A DNA stretch of 29,078 bases from CAYSHJ01 sp964589725 (lineage in GTDB: Bacteria > Planctomycetota > Planctomycetia > Planctomycetales > Planctomycetaceae). Each line of letters starts with the position of its first letter. The stretch's first letter is position 1. This document shows, piece after piece, positions 15,610-24,268 of the stretch. The stretch covers positions 1 through 29,078 of the forward strand of contig CAZPUJ010000478.1 in the NCBI GenBank assembly GCA_964589725.1, written 5' to 3'. A program made the translations under genes and the position numbers. The notes under the pieces are model-generated. The model made no database searches and was not told the DNA's origin. It saw only the letters and a program-made list of their open reading frames with translations.

Positions 15610-17000
15610 TGTGATTCTCCGATGCGGTATTCAATTCGGCTTGTCTTTGTCTGGGCTGCTGACGCGGTCGATGATTTGATGCAGTATAGGCGAGCCGACG
15701 TCCGGATTATCAACCGGTCTCCGGCAATGGCCGGAGTCGCCATGCACATATCATCTTCGGCGAGCGAGTTCGTGTGAAGCACTTCAAATTGTTCGCCCCC
15801 CTTGAGTACGAACGTGACGCCATCTTCGTTCAGGCAGAAGACTTTGTCGTCGTAGGCCCATGGGGAAGACGTAAACGCGCGGCCGTTCGGCAATCGCTGT
15901 GGACCGAAGAGTTTGTTGCCATCGCTTGCCTGGAAACAGCTCACGATCCCTTGATCGTAAAGCACATACAACCGCTCGTTGACGATCAACGTTGACGGGT
16001 TGTACGGACCGGCTTTCGGTTGGGACCACACGATGAACTCGTTCGACGTCTTGCCGTCTTTGAGCGAGATGTCGCCGTCCGCTCCCGGCCGAATCGCGTA
16101 GATCGGCTTCGTCAGGTCCATCACATAGCCCGAACTGAGATAGAGCAACCCGTTGTGTTCATACGGCGTGGCAATCGTGATGCTCGACATACCGGTTAGT
16201 GACCAGAGCAGCTTGCCTTCCAGATCGTAGGACCGAGCTTTGCCTGTTCCCGGCGTCACGATCTCGGTGCGTTGAGCGTTCTGCCAGACGAACGGCGTCG
16301 CCCAGTTGCTCTTCTCGTCGCGAGGCGTTCGCCAGACTTGCTCGCCCGTCTTGGCATCTAGCGCGAGCAAATAGGAATCCCGATCGTTGTCGTTCACGAG
16401 AAAGAGTCGATCGCGATGCAGCACTGGCGACGCAGCGGTCCCCCAGCCGAATCGAATCGCCTGCGGCTTGAGCGCGTGCTTCCAAACTTCCTGACCATCA
16501 AGGTCGAAGCAGAAAACGCCGACGTTGCCGAAGTAACAATAAACTCGCTCGCCGTCCGTGACCGGAGTCTCCGAGGCGTAGCTGCTTTTCAAGTGGATCG
16601 GCGTCTCCGGCTTCCCTTCGTGGACCTGCCGCTCCCAACGAACTTCGCCGGTCTTCAGGTCGAGACAGAAGACTTTCCATTGATGCACGGAGTCCGCAGG
16701 CTTCGGTCGATCGCCGCCGAAATACAGTCCCTTCTTCGGCTCTTCGGCCTTGCCCGTATTGATGACCGTCGTGAGGAAGACGCGGTCTCCCCAAACAATC
16801 GGAGACGACCAGCCGCGCCCCGGAATGTCAGTCTTCCAAGCCACGTTCTCCGTCGCCGACCAGCGATCAGGAAGATTGCTACCGCTCGCGACGCCGCGCG
16901 AATCGGCACCTCGAAACTGAGGCCAATTCGTCTGTGACATCGCCTGCGAACCACACGCAATGAAAATCAGAAAGCAAACTGGAATGCTGGCAAGCTTCAT
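15606..17000 (-). CDS. Exported PQQ-like beta-propeller protein
   Basis: 464 residues from ATG 17000. This start is chosen because GAGGAG lies 8 bases before it and because it opens a signal peptide (KLASIPVCFLIFIACGSQAMSQ); the frame is open further upstream without protein-like sequence. The mature protein starts TNWPQFRGADSRG and carries blade repeats such as LDLKTGEVRWERQV, FDLDGQEVWKHAL, LDAKTGEQVWRTP and YDLEGKLLWSLTG, as in other planctomycete PQQ/BamB-like proteins. Its ATG overlaps the stop of the cytochrome gene (ATGA), and its stop overlaps the HlyD-like start (ATGA), so three genes are translationally coupled. Function is unknown; a periplasmic redox or scaffolding role next to a cytochrome is plausible. 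Full length. Confidence 0.93.
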   Translation of the reverse strand: MKLASIPVCFLIFIACGSQAMSQTNWPQFRGADSRGVASGSNLPDRWSATENVAWKTDIPGRGWSSPIVWGDRVFLTTVINTGKAEEPKKGLYFGGDRPKPADSVHQWKVFCLDLKTGEVRWERQVHEGKPETPIHLKSSYASETPVTDGERVYCYFGNVGVFCFDLDGQEVWKHALKPQAIRFGWGTAASPVLHRDRLFLVNDNDRDSYLLALDAKTGEQVWRTPRDEKSNWATPFVWQNAQRTEIVTPGTGKARSYDLEGKLLWSLTGMSSITIATPYEHNGLLYLSSGYVMDLTKPIYAIRPGADGDISLKDGKTSNEFIVWSQPKAGPYNPSTLIVNERLYVLYDQGIVSCFQASDGNKLFGPQRLPNGRAFTSSPWAYDDKVFCLNEDGVTFVLKGGEQFEVLHTNSLAEDDMCMATPAIAGDRLIIRTSARLYCIKSSTASAAQTKTSRIEYRIGESQ

Positions 17001-18925
17001 GGATTTTTCTCCTCGTTGAACCGAATCATCTTGATCGTGATGGGCTGTGGGAGTTCGACAGTCAGCACGAGCGTATCGTCGTTTGCGAGATGATACCGAA
17101 TTTTGATCGAGCCTTTGTCGCCGGTGCCGCTGGTGAATGCGGCTTCGAGAACCGCGTCTCCGTCCTTCGATAGCTCCCACTTGCCGGTGAACAACGTGCC
17201 GTTGCGGTCGGCTCCGGTGTGGAAGACTTCGCCGGACTCGGCGTTGACTGCCATGAGTGCGACCGATTCGTTGTTGGCTTCTTTGCTGGTCGACTCAATG
17301 ACTCGGTCTTTGATCTTCCAGGCGTAAGTGGATTTGAGAGCCGCGCCTTTGGACTCGGCGTCCACCCAGTTTCCGATGAGCCGATCCCACTTGGATTGGC
17401 GGAGGATCTCGCCGAGGGTTTGACGCTTCGGATCGGCCACCGCAGGATCTTTGTCAGCGACATGGAAGATGAAGTCGTTGCTGACGAGGCCGTCTGAGTT
17501 CTGGATCTGCAGGAAGTGCATCCCAAAGGATGGCAACGCCGCCAGTTCGACCTTCACCGTCTCGCCCTCGCAGTTCACGGAACCAGCGACGCGATGGCCG
17601 TCGACGATGATTTGGGCGTCCGTCTGAATGTGCCGCCCGCTGATCGTCATGGTGGTATTCTGGCCGAAGAGAATCGGGAACTCCTGCTTGCCGCGCTGCT
17701 GCTCGATCGGTCCTAGAGTCCAGAGGGCAGGCTGTGGGTTGTCGTAGTCCACTTTGCTGCCGAGTCGTCCCGTGAAGGTGCCGACGAAGCGGCCGGTCGA
17801 TGCCAATGAAGTCAGCGTCGCGCGGGAGTACGACGGGCCGAACGACTCGTTGCCACCGTATCGCTTGAGGTAAGCGCCGCCTTGTAACTCCGGTACGAAT
17901 TGAAGTGGTACAGGCGTGGCTTTCCCGTTTTCGATGAAGACGCCGTCTCCGTGGAACACGACGCCGCCATCTCGTGCGGCCTGTTCCAAGGCATCGAGCA
18001 AATCGACCGTCAATGCGGCTTCTGCAGACTTTTGGTTGAGCGTCACTTGCCGCGCGAAGGCTCCGGAGAAACCGGTGCTGCCTTCGAGCACCATGTCCCA
18101 CACGGGATCAAATCGCTTGCGGCCACCCCATGAGAACTGCCAGACGTTTCGCTCGGGTGTGCCTTGCTCGGCGACACGCTGATAGAAGTCGAAGTCGATG
18201 ATGTTCAGCCGACGTTGCGGCAGGATCAGCCAGCGGTCATAGGCACCTCGCCAAGTCGGAGCGTCCATCCCGGTTCCCGGCGTGTTGGTGCTCACGAGGT
18301 GCGGCATCCGATGGCAGTCGCCGCAGCGGTTGACTTGGGGCTTGCTGGGATCGTTGTCGCCATCGATGTGGAACAACTGAAATCCCTTCGCTGCCTCGCT
18401 CGACAGGACGTTGTTGTACGCACGTCGTTGAGCCGGCGGATAAGGGACGCTCAACAGGAACTTCGCCATGTCGTCCCGTTCCATTGCCGAGAGTTTACCC
18501 GCTTTCCCTTCGTCGTTGACGGACTGATCGCCCTCCTTGCTCATGGTCGAAGCGAGGCCGCCGTCGATCAGATTTCGCGGGCTGCTCTCCGGCTGATCAA
18601 CGCTGCTGTTGGGCGAAACGTTGTCGCGGACATGAGCACTGTTGATGCCCCCATATGGATCTCCGGGGATGCCATCCCAATGAAACGGAGCCGTGTCGCG
18701 CAGGCCACGGACCGGCATCGTGGAGCGAGGCATGATCTGATTGCCGTCCGTGACGATCGGAGTCTTCAAGACCCACAGCAGTTGATCGGTATGTCCATCC
18801 GGATGGCAGCTCGCACAGGAAAAGGTGCCCGTCGTGGAAGCGGCGGCTGTGCTGAAGGCAATGCGTCCGCGCTGAACTGCCGGATGCGTGGGGTCTTCGA
18901 GCGTCACCGTAGTCCAGACCGGCAA
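16997..18925 (-). CDS. Di-haem c-type cytochrome protein, N-terminus missing
   Basis: The frame opens right after a TGA, with a TTG at 18925 or GTG at 18907 as the only early starts, and gives up to 642 residues with no signal peptide. From residue 9 it reads as the middle of a cytochrome: LEDPTHPAVQRGRIAF, CASCH at 37-41, MPVRGLRDTAPFHWDG, then CGDCH at 201-205. An IPT/TIG-like beta domain lies at about 415-495 (FGQNTTMTISGRHIQTDAQII), followed by a small beta-barrel-like domain at about 520-640. Related planctomycete proteins carry a signal peptide and a beta-propeller in front of the cytochrome part; that half is absent. The sequence just upstream instead belongs to an acyltransferase in another frame. 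Without a signal peptide haem attachment is unlikely, so this may be a pseudogene. The stop overlaps the PQQ start by 4 bp. Confidence 0.8.
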   Translation of the reverse strand: MPVWTTVTLEDPTHPAVQRGRIAFSTAAASTTGTFSCASCHPDGHTDQLLWVLKTPIVTDGNQIMPRSTMPVRGLRDTAPFHWDGIPGDPYGGINSAHVRDNVSPNSSVDQPESSPRNLIDGGLASTMSKEGDQSVNDEGKAGKLSAMERDDMAKFLLSVPYPPAQRRAYNNVLSSEAAKGFQLFHIDGDNDPSKPQVNRCGDCHRMPHLVSTNTPGTGMDAPTWRGAYDRWLILPQRRLNIIDFDFYQRVAEQGTPERNVWQFSWGGRKRFDPVWDMVLEGSTGFSGAFARQVTLNQKSAEAALTVDLLDALEQAARDGGVVFHGDGVFIENGKATPVPLQFVPELQGGAYLKRYGGNESFGPSYSRATLTSLASTGRFVGTFTGRLGSKVDYDNPQPALWTLGPIEQQRGKQEFPILFGQNTTMTISGRHIQTDAQIIVDGHRVAGSVNCEGETVKVELAALPSFGMHFLQIQNSDGLVSNDFIFHVADKDPAVADPKRQTLGEILRQSKWDRLIGNWVDAESKGAALKSTYAWKIKDRVIESTSKEANNESVALMAVNAESGEVFHTGADRNGTLFTGKWELSKDGDAVLEAAFTSGTGDKGSIKIRYHLANDDTLVLTVELPQPITIKMIRFNEEKNP

Positions 18926-20441
18926 TCACCAGCGGAAGATGCGCGACGTACAGCCAGTAGGACGAGTCCGAGACATATCGAATGACCGCGTATTCGGGAG
19001 TGAGCGCGCGGCGGAAGAGACCGATCATTCCGAACGTCATCAGCCACGCATAGCCAACCTGAAGGCTGCCGGACAACGCGGGTGAGGAAATGGTCGCTAA
19101 GCCGGCCGGCAGGACGACGATCAGTGCGACGGGGATCGTCAGCCACCACCATCGTCCGAGCCGTCCTGCCGAGTCATCGCAGTCGAAGTACAACGCGCCG
19201 AACGCAAAGAAGAGTCCGTAATACAACAGCAGATGCGGTTGCGGGAGCACTCCTGCGGAGGAGTCCGGACCGAAACTGGGTGACAGGCTTCCCATCAGCA
19301 ACTGCGGCAGCAGCGTGAGCGGCAGCAGCCAGCAACACCGCACGGGAGACAGGACGAGCCAACTCGGCGGCCTCTTCCAACCGCAACGGTCCGCGACCGT
19401 CACGAACGCCGCGAAGCATGGCACGAGCCAGCACAGAAACCACAAGAACCAGAGATGATCGAAGACCGATGTGAGAATCAGGTGAAACGGTTCTGCGGTT
19501 GTACTCCAGCGAATCCGAAGACGCTCCGAGGAGAGCGCGGCCGCATACGTCAATCGGACGTTTTGCAGTTGCGACGCGAATTTGTTCTCTGTCTGGTTGG
19601 TCGTCGTTGCGACTCGGTCAGCACTGGCCGGGAGCAGTTTCCGGCACTCTTTTCGACCAGCACGAACTTCTTCTTCCGGTCGCAGCGGAACTCGCAGCAG
19701 GCCCGCTATGTACTGCGTCGTTGCCCAATCGGTCCGCGAATTGTCGAGTGGTCGTTCGCCTCGATTATTCTGAGCTTCGGGATCGGCTCCGTGGCTCAGC
19801 AACAGTTGCACGACGGCCGGATGTCCCAGGTACATGGCCGCATGCAGTGCCGACGAGCCATCGCGAGTGCGGCCCTGCACGTCGGCACCATTTTCAATCA
19901 GGAGCCGCGCCGCATCTTCGTCTCCGAACAGAGCCGCCCACGCGAGCATCGTCACGCCGAACTCTGCGTCCTGCGCGTTCAGGTCGGCTCCTTCCGCGAT
20001 GAATCGCTCGATGCTCGCAGAGTCTCGCTGCCGGATGGCCAAGGCGAGACTGGTTGGCGGCGACTTGTCGATATTGATTTGCTTCTGACGCGCCGACGCC
20101 AGCGCCCAACTTGAGACCCAGTGCAGCGCCGGAATGATCGTCATCAACCCCAGCAGACACGGAATGAAGACTCGCTGGAAACGATGTTTCAGCAATGCCT
20201 TGACCCCTTGCCGTCGCCACAACATCGCGGTGAAGAAGCCGCTCACGAGAAAGAACAGTGGCATGCGGAAGCCATGCACAGCCACGAAAAATAAACTGAA
20301 GAGTTCGTGTTGTCGGACGTCTTGAACCGTCCACGGAAAGGGCGCGAACGACAGGGCTGCGTGCAACCCGATCCCCAACAGCATTGCGAACGCGCGCAGG
20401 GCATCCAGATCGTGTCGGCGTTGCGCGGACGGCTCAGTCAT
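18597..20441 (-). pseudogene. Acyltransferase 3 (OpgC-like) with inserted ankyrin repeats, C-terminus lost
   Basis: ATG 20441 has GGAG about 12 bases before it. Residues 1-110 (RRHDLDALRAFAMLLGIGLHAAL, FRMPLFFLVSGFFTAMLWRR) and about 320-507 (helix-rich, ending SSYWLYVAHLPLVIAG) are a membrane acyltransferase-3 protein of the type that modifies glucans or other polysaccharides with acyl groups. Between the two membrane parts, residues about 129-250 hold three to four ankyrin repeats (GADLNAQD, AARLLIENGADV, SALHAAMYLGHPAVVQLLLSHGADP), an unusual insertion. Homology stops near 18918. The last 107 codons to the TGA at 18597 are the downstream cytochrome gene read in the wrong frame, so the final roughly 60 residues with the last helices are missing. 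The membrane part may be non-functional. Confidence 0.8.
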
Positions 20442-20468
20442 CAGATCGAGAATCTCCGAAAGGAGGGT

Positions 20469-20939
20469 TCAATGACGGGGTGACAATTCGATGTGGGTGA
20501 TTTCCAACCCCGCATCGACTTCGATGGTCAGGGCATAGATGTCAGTCAGTTCCAAGCCGTCGGCCGACGAAGCCAAATGTGGGTGCAGCGGGCGAAAGTT
20601 CGCGAGCGGCAATTCGAGTTCCCAAGTCTCACCGGCTGGGCGGAGCGACTCCGGCGTAACGTCCGCTTCGAACTTTCCCGCGAAGACGCCGTACATCTTC
20701 TGAGCACTGTATTCGAAACGCACCGTTTGTGGTCGCTCCGTTCGTCCCCGGAATCGCAACCGCGAATCGGCTCGCAGCAGCACGGGCCGATCGCTGCTCT
20801 TCCGCGCCGCGATCGCCACCGCGTAGAGCATCACGGGATCGCGATCCGGAATCGGCCAGAGCAACGGCGCGGCGCCGACTCGCGCCCGCTCGTTCTCCGT
20901 CGGCGGCAGCCAGTGGCCCAGGATCACTTCCGGGCCTTT
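20469..20939 (-). pseudogene. C-terminal remnant of a larger protein (possibly a FecR-type, sugar-binding-like end)
   Basis: About 156 protein-like residues from KGPEVILGHWLPPTENERARV to ALTIEVDAGLEITHIELSPRH, ending 27 bp before the acyltransferase start. The content (FEYSAQKMYGVFAGKFEADV, WELELPLANFRPLHPHLASS, LELTDIYALTIE) looks like a beta-sandwich, jelly-roll-like C-terminal domain such as planctomycetes put at the end of FecR-domain or LamG proteins encoded next to ECF sigma genes. The family is not firmly recognised. It has no start of its own; at its N-terminal side the sequence switches at about 20940 to an ECF sigma factor in a different frame. I infer the 3' end of a gene whose front was lost in a deletion. 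Confidence 0.65.
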
Positions 20940-21085
20940 CACCAGGCAGAGCATGCGCGGCGAGCCACACGCGCAAGGGGCGTTCCAACCGCCGCACCAC
21001 CGGCTCAAACGCAGCCACGTCGCCCTCGCGCACTCGGCGCAAGGCACCAACCATCGATCACGGCATCGTCATCAGCGTCAGTCAT
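20940..21085 (-). pseudogene. ECF sigma factor, N-terminal fragment
   Basis: The ATG at 21085 has a good ribosome site (GGTGGAG, 5 bases) and encodes MTDADDDAVID. One base out of frame, from about 21054, the text continues as VGALRRVREGDVAAFEPVVRRLERPLRVWLAAHALPG, which is region 2.1 of a planctomycete ECF sigma factor. One extra base near 21053 would explain the shift; alternatively the ATG at 21054 is the start. About 45 residues are present of the roughly 170-190 expected; regions 2.4 and 4, needed for promoter recognition, are absent. The sequence then passes directly into an unrelated C-terminal end at about 20940. It cannot act as a sigma factor. Confidence 0.7.
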
Positions 21086-21097
21086 GATTACTCCACC

Positions 21098-21119
21098 CAT
21101 CATGGCAGCAACCATGATG
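21098..21119. promoter_or_regulatory. Perfect 8-base inverted repeat upstream of the ECF sigma fragment
   Basis: CATCATGG (21098-21105) and CCATGATG (21112-21119) are perfect inverted arms around a 6-base spacer, 12 bases in front of the ATG at 21085 on the minus strand. The size and symmetry fit a dimeric regulator site or a small RNA hairpin that could affect translation. No regulator can be assigned. Confidence 0.45.
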
Positions 21120-21273
21120 AGGTTACTCAAATCTTTCCGGACTCGATCAGAAACCGAAACGAGGCAGCTTCATCAACCGGCTCGATCACCGGCAATCAAT
21201 GCTCGGTGTCGGCCATTCCTGCCACACGATCGGGGATCCAAACCACGGTCTACTGAATTGGCGGGAGCCGTTT
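21120..21273 (-). other. Intergenic stretch with a short coding-like segment
   Basis: Between the sigma fragment and the PhyH fragment. Minus-strand ATG 21216, with GGCAGGA just before it, reads MADTEH and stops. One base out of frame, from GTG 21189, VIEPVDEAASFRFLIESGKI runs to a TGA at 21127. The latter looks like protein rather than random sequence and may be the tail of another lost gene. It is too short to identify. Nothing else is seen here. Confidence 0.3.
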
Positions 21274-21485
21274 CTATTTCGATTTGTTTTTCTTCTTGTC
21301 CTTATTGGCGTGTCGGCCGGTGCCGTCGCCGGTGCCGCCATGCACTCGGTACGCATGGCCTGCAGCCCGGCATCCGTGAGGATCCGGCCCAAAGGCAGAT
21401 AGCCATGCTCGGCATACGCCCGCTTCACAGCCTCGCCGGAAGCGTGAAACACAAACAGATTGCGGGGTTCATTCGCCTTCCTCAT
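21274..21485 (-). pseudogene. Phytanoyl-CoA dioxygenase (PhyH)-like N-terminal fragment joined to an unrelated C-terminal tail
   Basis: ATG 21485, 32 bp after the stop of the exported propeller gene, encodes about 48 residues that resemble the start of PhyH-family Fe(II)/2-oxoglutarate dioxygenases: AVKRAYAEHGYLPLGRILTDAGLQAMRTEC. PhyH proteins are normally about 250-300 residues; the iron-binding HxD and distal His are absent. From about 21340 the protein-like frame changes: GGTGDGTGRHANKDKKKNKSK ends at a TAG at 21274 and looks like the basic C-terminus of a different secreted protein. The original frame continues without homology to about 21186. I read this as the start of one gene and the end of another joined by a deletion. 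Confidence 0.55.
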
Positions 21486-21517
21486 GCATTATCGCCTGCA
21501 CGTCGACTCCAACCATT

Positions 21518-23134
21518 TCATGGGCAGTCGCGGAACTGGAACGAGTACAGATCGGCATCGCGCAGGACGAACCGCACGCGCACCGACTGGCCAATCAACG
21601 GCGAGAGATCGGCCATCATCTTCCAGGTCACGTTGCGGTCGAGTGTGTCGCCGAAGAGTTCCTCGCAATCATCCAACGAGTATCCGGGCAACGGCTTGCC
21701 TTGGACGTCTTGGAGTTCGACACGCAGGCTGCCGGCTGCGGATGTCGCGAAGTTCAGCGACAACGACTTGCCTGAGAAGGTCAACGGCTTCATGGCGAGT
21801 TCGCCGCCGCTCATTGGAGCATTCACGGAAACAAACCCATCCAGTCGCAGCGTGTAGCGGCGCAGCAGGTCGCTGTTGTCGGTCCAGTAACTTTCGACGG
21901 CGTAGAGTGAGAGTTCGTTGGGAGCTTCTTCGAGCGTTCCCTTCGTCTCGATCGGATGCCAGGCGATGAATTGATGCCCGTAGTTCCAGGTTCCCTTACG
22001 TTCGATTCCGGGGCGTAGAAATCCTTCATTCCAGCGTTTGAAGGTGACTCCATCGCGACTCGCCATCAACAGCCCTTCAGTCAAGGCTCGACCGTAGCGC
22101 TCGCTGGCTTTGGCCCGCCGCTCACGATTTTCCAGTTCGGGGAGCGCCCGCAGCGACGCGGACCAACGGCGGGTTCGATCTGGTCCGGCACTCGCACGAG
22201 CCTCATGGTCGGGGCCGTCGTTGTGGCCTCGCTCGACGTAACGCGTCGGAAAGCCGATCAACAAATGAGGCGCGCGATGGTAGGGCTTGACTTGGTTCGT
22301 GTAGAGCTGCTCCGACGGCGAATCGACATACCGCAGGTCCATCTGGTCTTTCCAGTTGAGGAAGTCGTGGGAGGTGGCCGTGCGAATGGCCCGATGCCCC
22401 TGTGGATTCCAAACCTTTTCGTCATCGTCACCTCCCTTGGTGAAATAGCGCCAATACGCGCGGTAGTGGCCGTGCTTGGCATCCCAGAACGCAAGATTCT
22501 GCGAGTCAAACGCTCCGGCAGTAATGATCGGCTTGTCGCTCATCGGCGACCAATGCAGTCCGTCCGGCGACTTGAACGCGACCAATCCTCGGCGGTGGTC
22601 GGCTGGCAATCGGTTAGCCGGAAGGAGCGCCTTGTAACGGGCATCAGGCGGGGCCGCGGGGTTCTCATCCTTGAACACGGCTGGCTCGCCGGGTTCGGAA
22701 CTCGCATCCCCGACCTTCTGTCGGACCATGACGATGTTGTTGGCCTTGCTCCCCTGAAACTCATGCAAGCCCAGCGCGGGCTTACGCCAATGGATGCCGT
22801 CATCGCTCTCGGCATAGCAGCAGAACTGACCGTGGGTGCCGGCATTGACTCCGTTGGGAGTGACGGTCAGTTGGCCGGCGGCGTAGTACATCCGGAAGCG
22901 GTCGCCGTCCTTGAAAATGCTGTGATAGACGCAGCCGCTCCCTTCCCACGGTTCGTCATGCTCCAGAGCGAGTTCCTGTGGGACCGGGTGATGCAGCCGC
23001 AGTTCGGCCTTGCCCGACAGTCGCTCGATCAGCGCGTCGTCGACGAAGAGTTCGCGACGCGAGCCGATGTCTTCAGCGGTTGCCGTGAGCGGAGCGATTC
23101 CGACGATGAATAAAATGGTGATGCTGCGAATCAT
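21518..23134 (-). CDS. Exported five-bladed beta-propeller protein (GH32/GH43-like)
   Basis: 538 residues from ATG 23134, with GAGGA 7 bases before it and a signal peptide (MIRSITILFIVGIAPLTATA). The start of the mature protein, RRELFVDDALIERL then LRLHHPVPQ, and repeats such as GDRFRMYYAAG, YAESDDGIHWRKPALGL, VAFKSPDGLHWSPMSDKPI and YRAYWRYFTKGG are typical of a planctomycete family related to the furanosidase (GH32/GH43/GH68) propeller fold. The C-terminal part (about 430-538; GSLRVELQDVQGKPLPGYSLDD, VRVRFVLRDADLYSFQF) is a beta-sandwich as in GH32 enzymes. Probable glycan-binding or glycan-hydrolysing role; catalytic acids cannot be assigned by eye. It starts 9 bp after the stop of the cytosolic propeller gene, so the two form an operon. 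A C-terminal remnant of a relative occurs at 28456 and an N-terminal relative at 28820. Confidence 0.88.
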   Translation of the reverse strand: MIRSITILFIVGIAPLTATAEDIGSRRELFVDDALIERLSGKAELRLHHPVPQELALEHDEPWEGSGCVYHSIFKDGDRFRMYYAAGQLTVTPNGVNAGTHGQFCCYAESDDGIHWRKPALGLHEFQGSKANNIVMVRQKVGDASSEPGEPAVFKDENPAAPPDARYKALLPANRLPADHRRGLVAFKSPDGLHWSPMSDKPIITAGAFDSQNLAFWDAKHGHYRAYWRYFTKGGDDDEKVWNPQGHRAIRTATSHDFLNWKDQMDLRYVDSPSEQLYTNQVKPYHRAPHLLIGFPTRYVERGHNDGPDHEARASAGPDRTRRWSASLRALPELENRERRAKASERYGRALTEGLLMASRDGVTFKRWNEGFLRPGIERKGTWNYGHQFIAWHPIETKGTLEEAPNELSLYAVESYWTDNSDLLRRYTLRLDGFVSVNAPMSGGELAMKPLTFSGKSLSLNFATSAAGSLRVELQDVQGKPLPGYSLDDCEELFGDTLDRNVTWKMMADLSPLIGQSVRVRFVLRDADLYSFQFRDCP

Positions 23135-23143
23135 TGGGATTCC

Positions 23144-24208
23144 TCATTTTGAGTTCTGGCCAGCCACACTGGTTGCGCTGGCGATGCGCCACACGCCACG
23201 TTCGTCTTTCGCAGTCCCATCGCACGCTTCGTAGAACATGCGATAGCGAGGAGTTGTGCCATCGCGCTGCGGCAGGCGGATCACACACATCTCGGAACAC
23301 TTCGCGCCGTCCCAACCGCCGGGGCTGGGTGAGAGGACCGGCTCGGAGTCTTTGTGCCAAGTCAGGCAGTCGTCCGAGACGGCTCGCAGGATGTATGCGC
23401 GATTCGGCTGATTGTATCCGGCGTAGTACATCACATAACCAGCATCGGCCACGCGAAGAATCTCGGGCGCGAACGCCGCGTGCGAGTCGTAGGTTCCATC
23501 CTGAGCAAGACGTACGCCCGGTTCGGACTCGAACACCAAACCATCTTCATCCGATACGGCGCTGATGATGCCGCGACCTCGCTCGACGCAATACAGCCGG
23601 CAGCGTCCGTCGCTCAGAAAGACAATTCGAGGTGCCGAGAGATTACGGCCCGCGACTTCCCATCTCGCACCAGGCTCGGGCGTCCATTCGAGTCCGCTGT
23701 CAGTCGAGACGGCGCTGCGGATCGAATTCGTGACTGATTGCGAACCAGCGCAGCACTCGTAGTACATCCGCAGTCGGCGGCCATCACCAACGGGGACAAC
23801 TTCAGAAGAGACAATGCGGAACTCGCCGGCACCTCCCGCCTGCGGTGATAGTCGCACGCCGGGCTCCGGAGTCCACAGATCGCCATCCGCCGAGAAGGCA
23901 CTCAAGATGCGCGTCGTCGAGTTGTCGTAGTCGTTCGCTCCGGCGGGAAATCCAGGTCGCGGCAGAATCTGTGAGTAGTACATCCGATAGCCGCCGCCCA
24001 GCAGAGCGATCACTCGCGACCCGACCGCGCCACAGACGCCGGTGCGCGGGGCGTCAGGCGACCATTGCGCTTCGGGTCGTGGATCAACATCCGTATCCGG
24101 CGGAGCCTCGATCGCCACGGCGGCGTCTTTCGTCCAGACCTTACCGGGGTCCGTTGCCACGGAATGAACCAGCGGCGAGGCCAAGGTTGATTGCGAGAGG
24201 TCAATCAT
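23144..24208 (-). CDS. Cytoplasmic five-bladed beta-propeller protein (GH43/GH32-like)
   Basis: 354 residues from ATG 24208. No signal peptide. The protein is built from repeats of the type RMYYSQ, SAFSADGDLWTPEPGVRL, RLRMYYECCAG, SAVSTDSGLEWTPEPGARW, CRLYCVERG, SAVSDEDGLVFESEPGVRL, YVMYYAGYNQ and RAVSDDCLTWHKDSEPVL, about five copies, as expected for a five-bladed propeller related to arabinanase or fructosidase enzymes. Lack of a signal suggests action on imported sugars or a non-enzymatic role. It is the first gene of a two-gene operon and is divergent from the GntR regulator gene 156 bp away, so it is a prime candidate for control by that regulator. The ribosome site is weak (GGA about 10 bases upstream). 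Confidence 0.85.
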   Translation of the reverse strand: MIDLSQSTLASPLVHSVATDPGKVWTKDAAVAIEAPPDTDVDPRPEAQWSPDAPRTGVCGAVGSRVIALLGGGYRMYYSQILPRPGFPAGANDYDNSTTRILSAFSADGDLWTPEPGVRLSPQAGGAGEFRIVSSEVVPVGDGRRLRMYYECCAGSQSVTNSIRSAVSTDSGLEWTPEPGARWEVAGRNLSAPRIVFLSDGRCRLYCVERGRGIISAVSDEDGLVFESEPGVRLAQDGTYDSHAAFAPEILRVADAGYVMYYAGYNQPNRAYILRAVSDDCLTWHKDSEPVLSPSPGGWDGAKCSEMCVIRLPQRDGTTPRYRMFYEACDGTAKDERGVWRIASATSVAGQNSK

Positions 24209-24268
24209 GCGGGTCGTCCGTTAGGTTCTCAGCCCGAGTTCTTGATGTTGGTCGCCCGCCGCTCATTC

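Noticed and set aside
14191..15777. Plus-strand open frame of over 500 codons opposite the HlyD-like gene
   Set aside because: Antisense shadow; the minus-strand frame has a clear adaptor architecture and an ATGA-coupled start.
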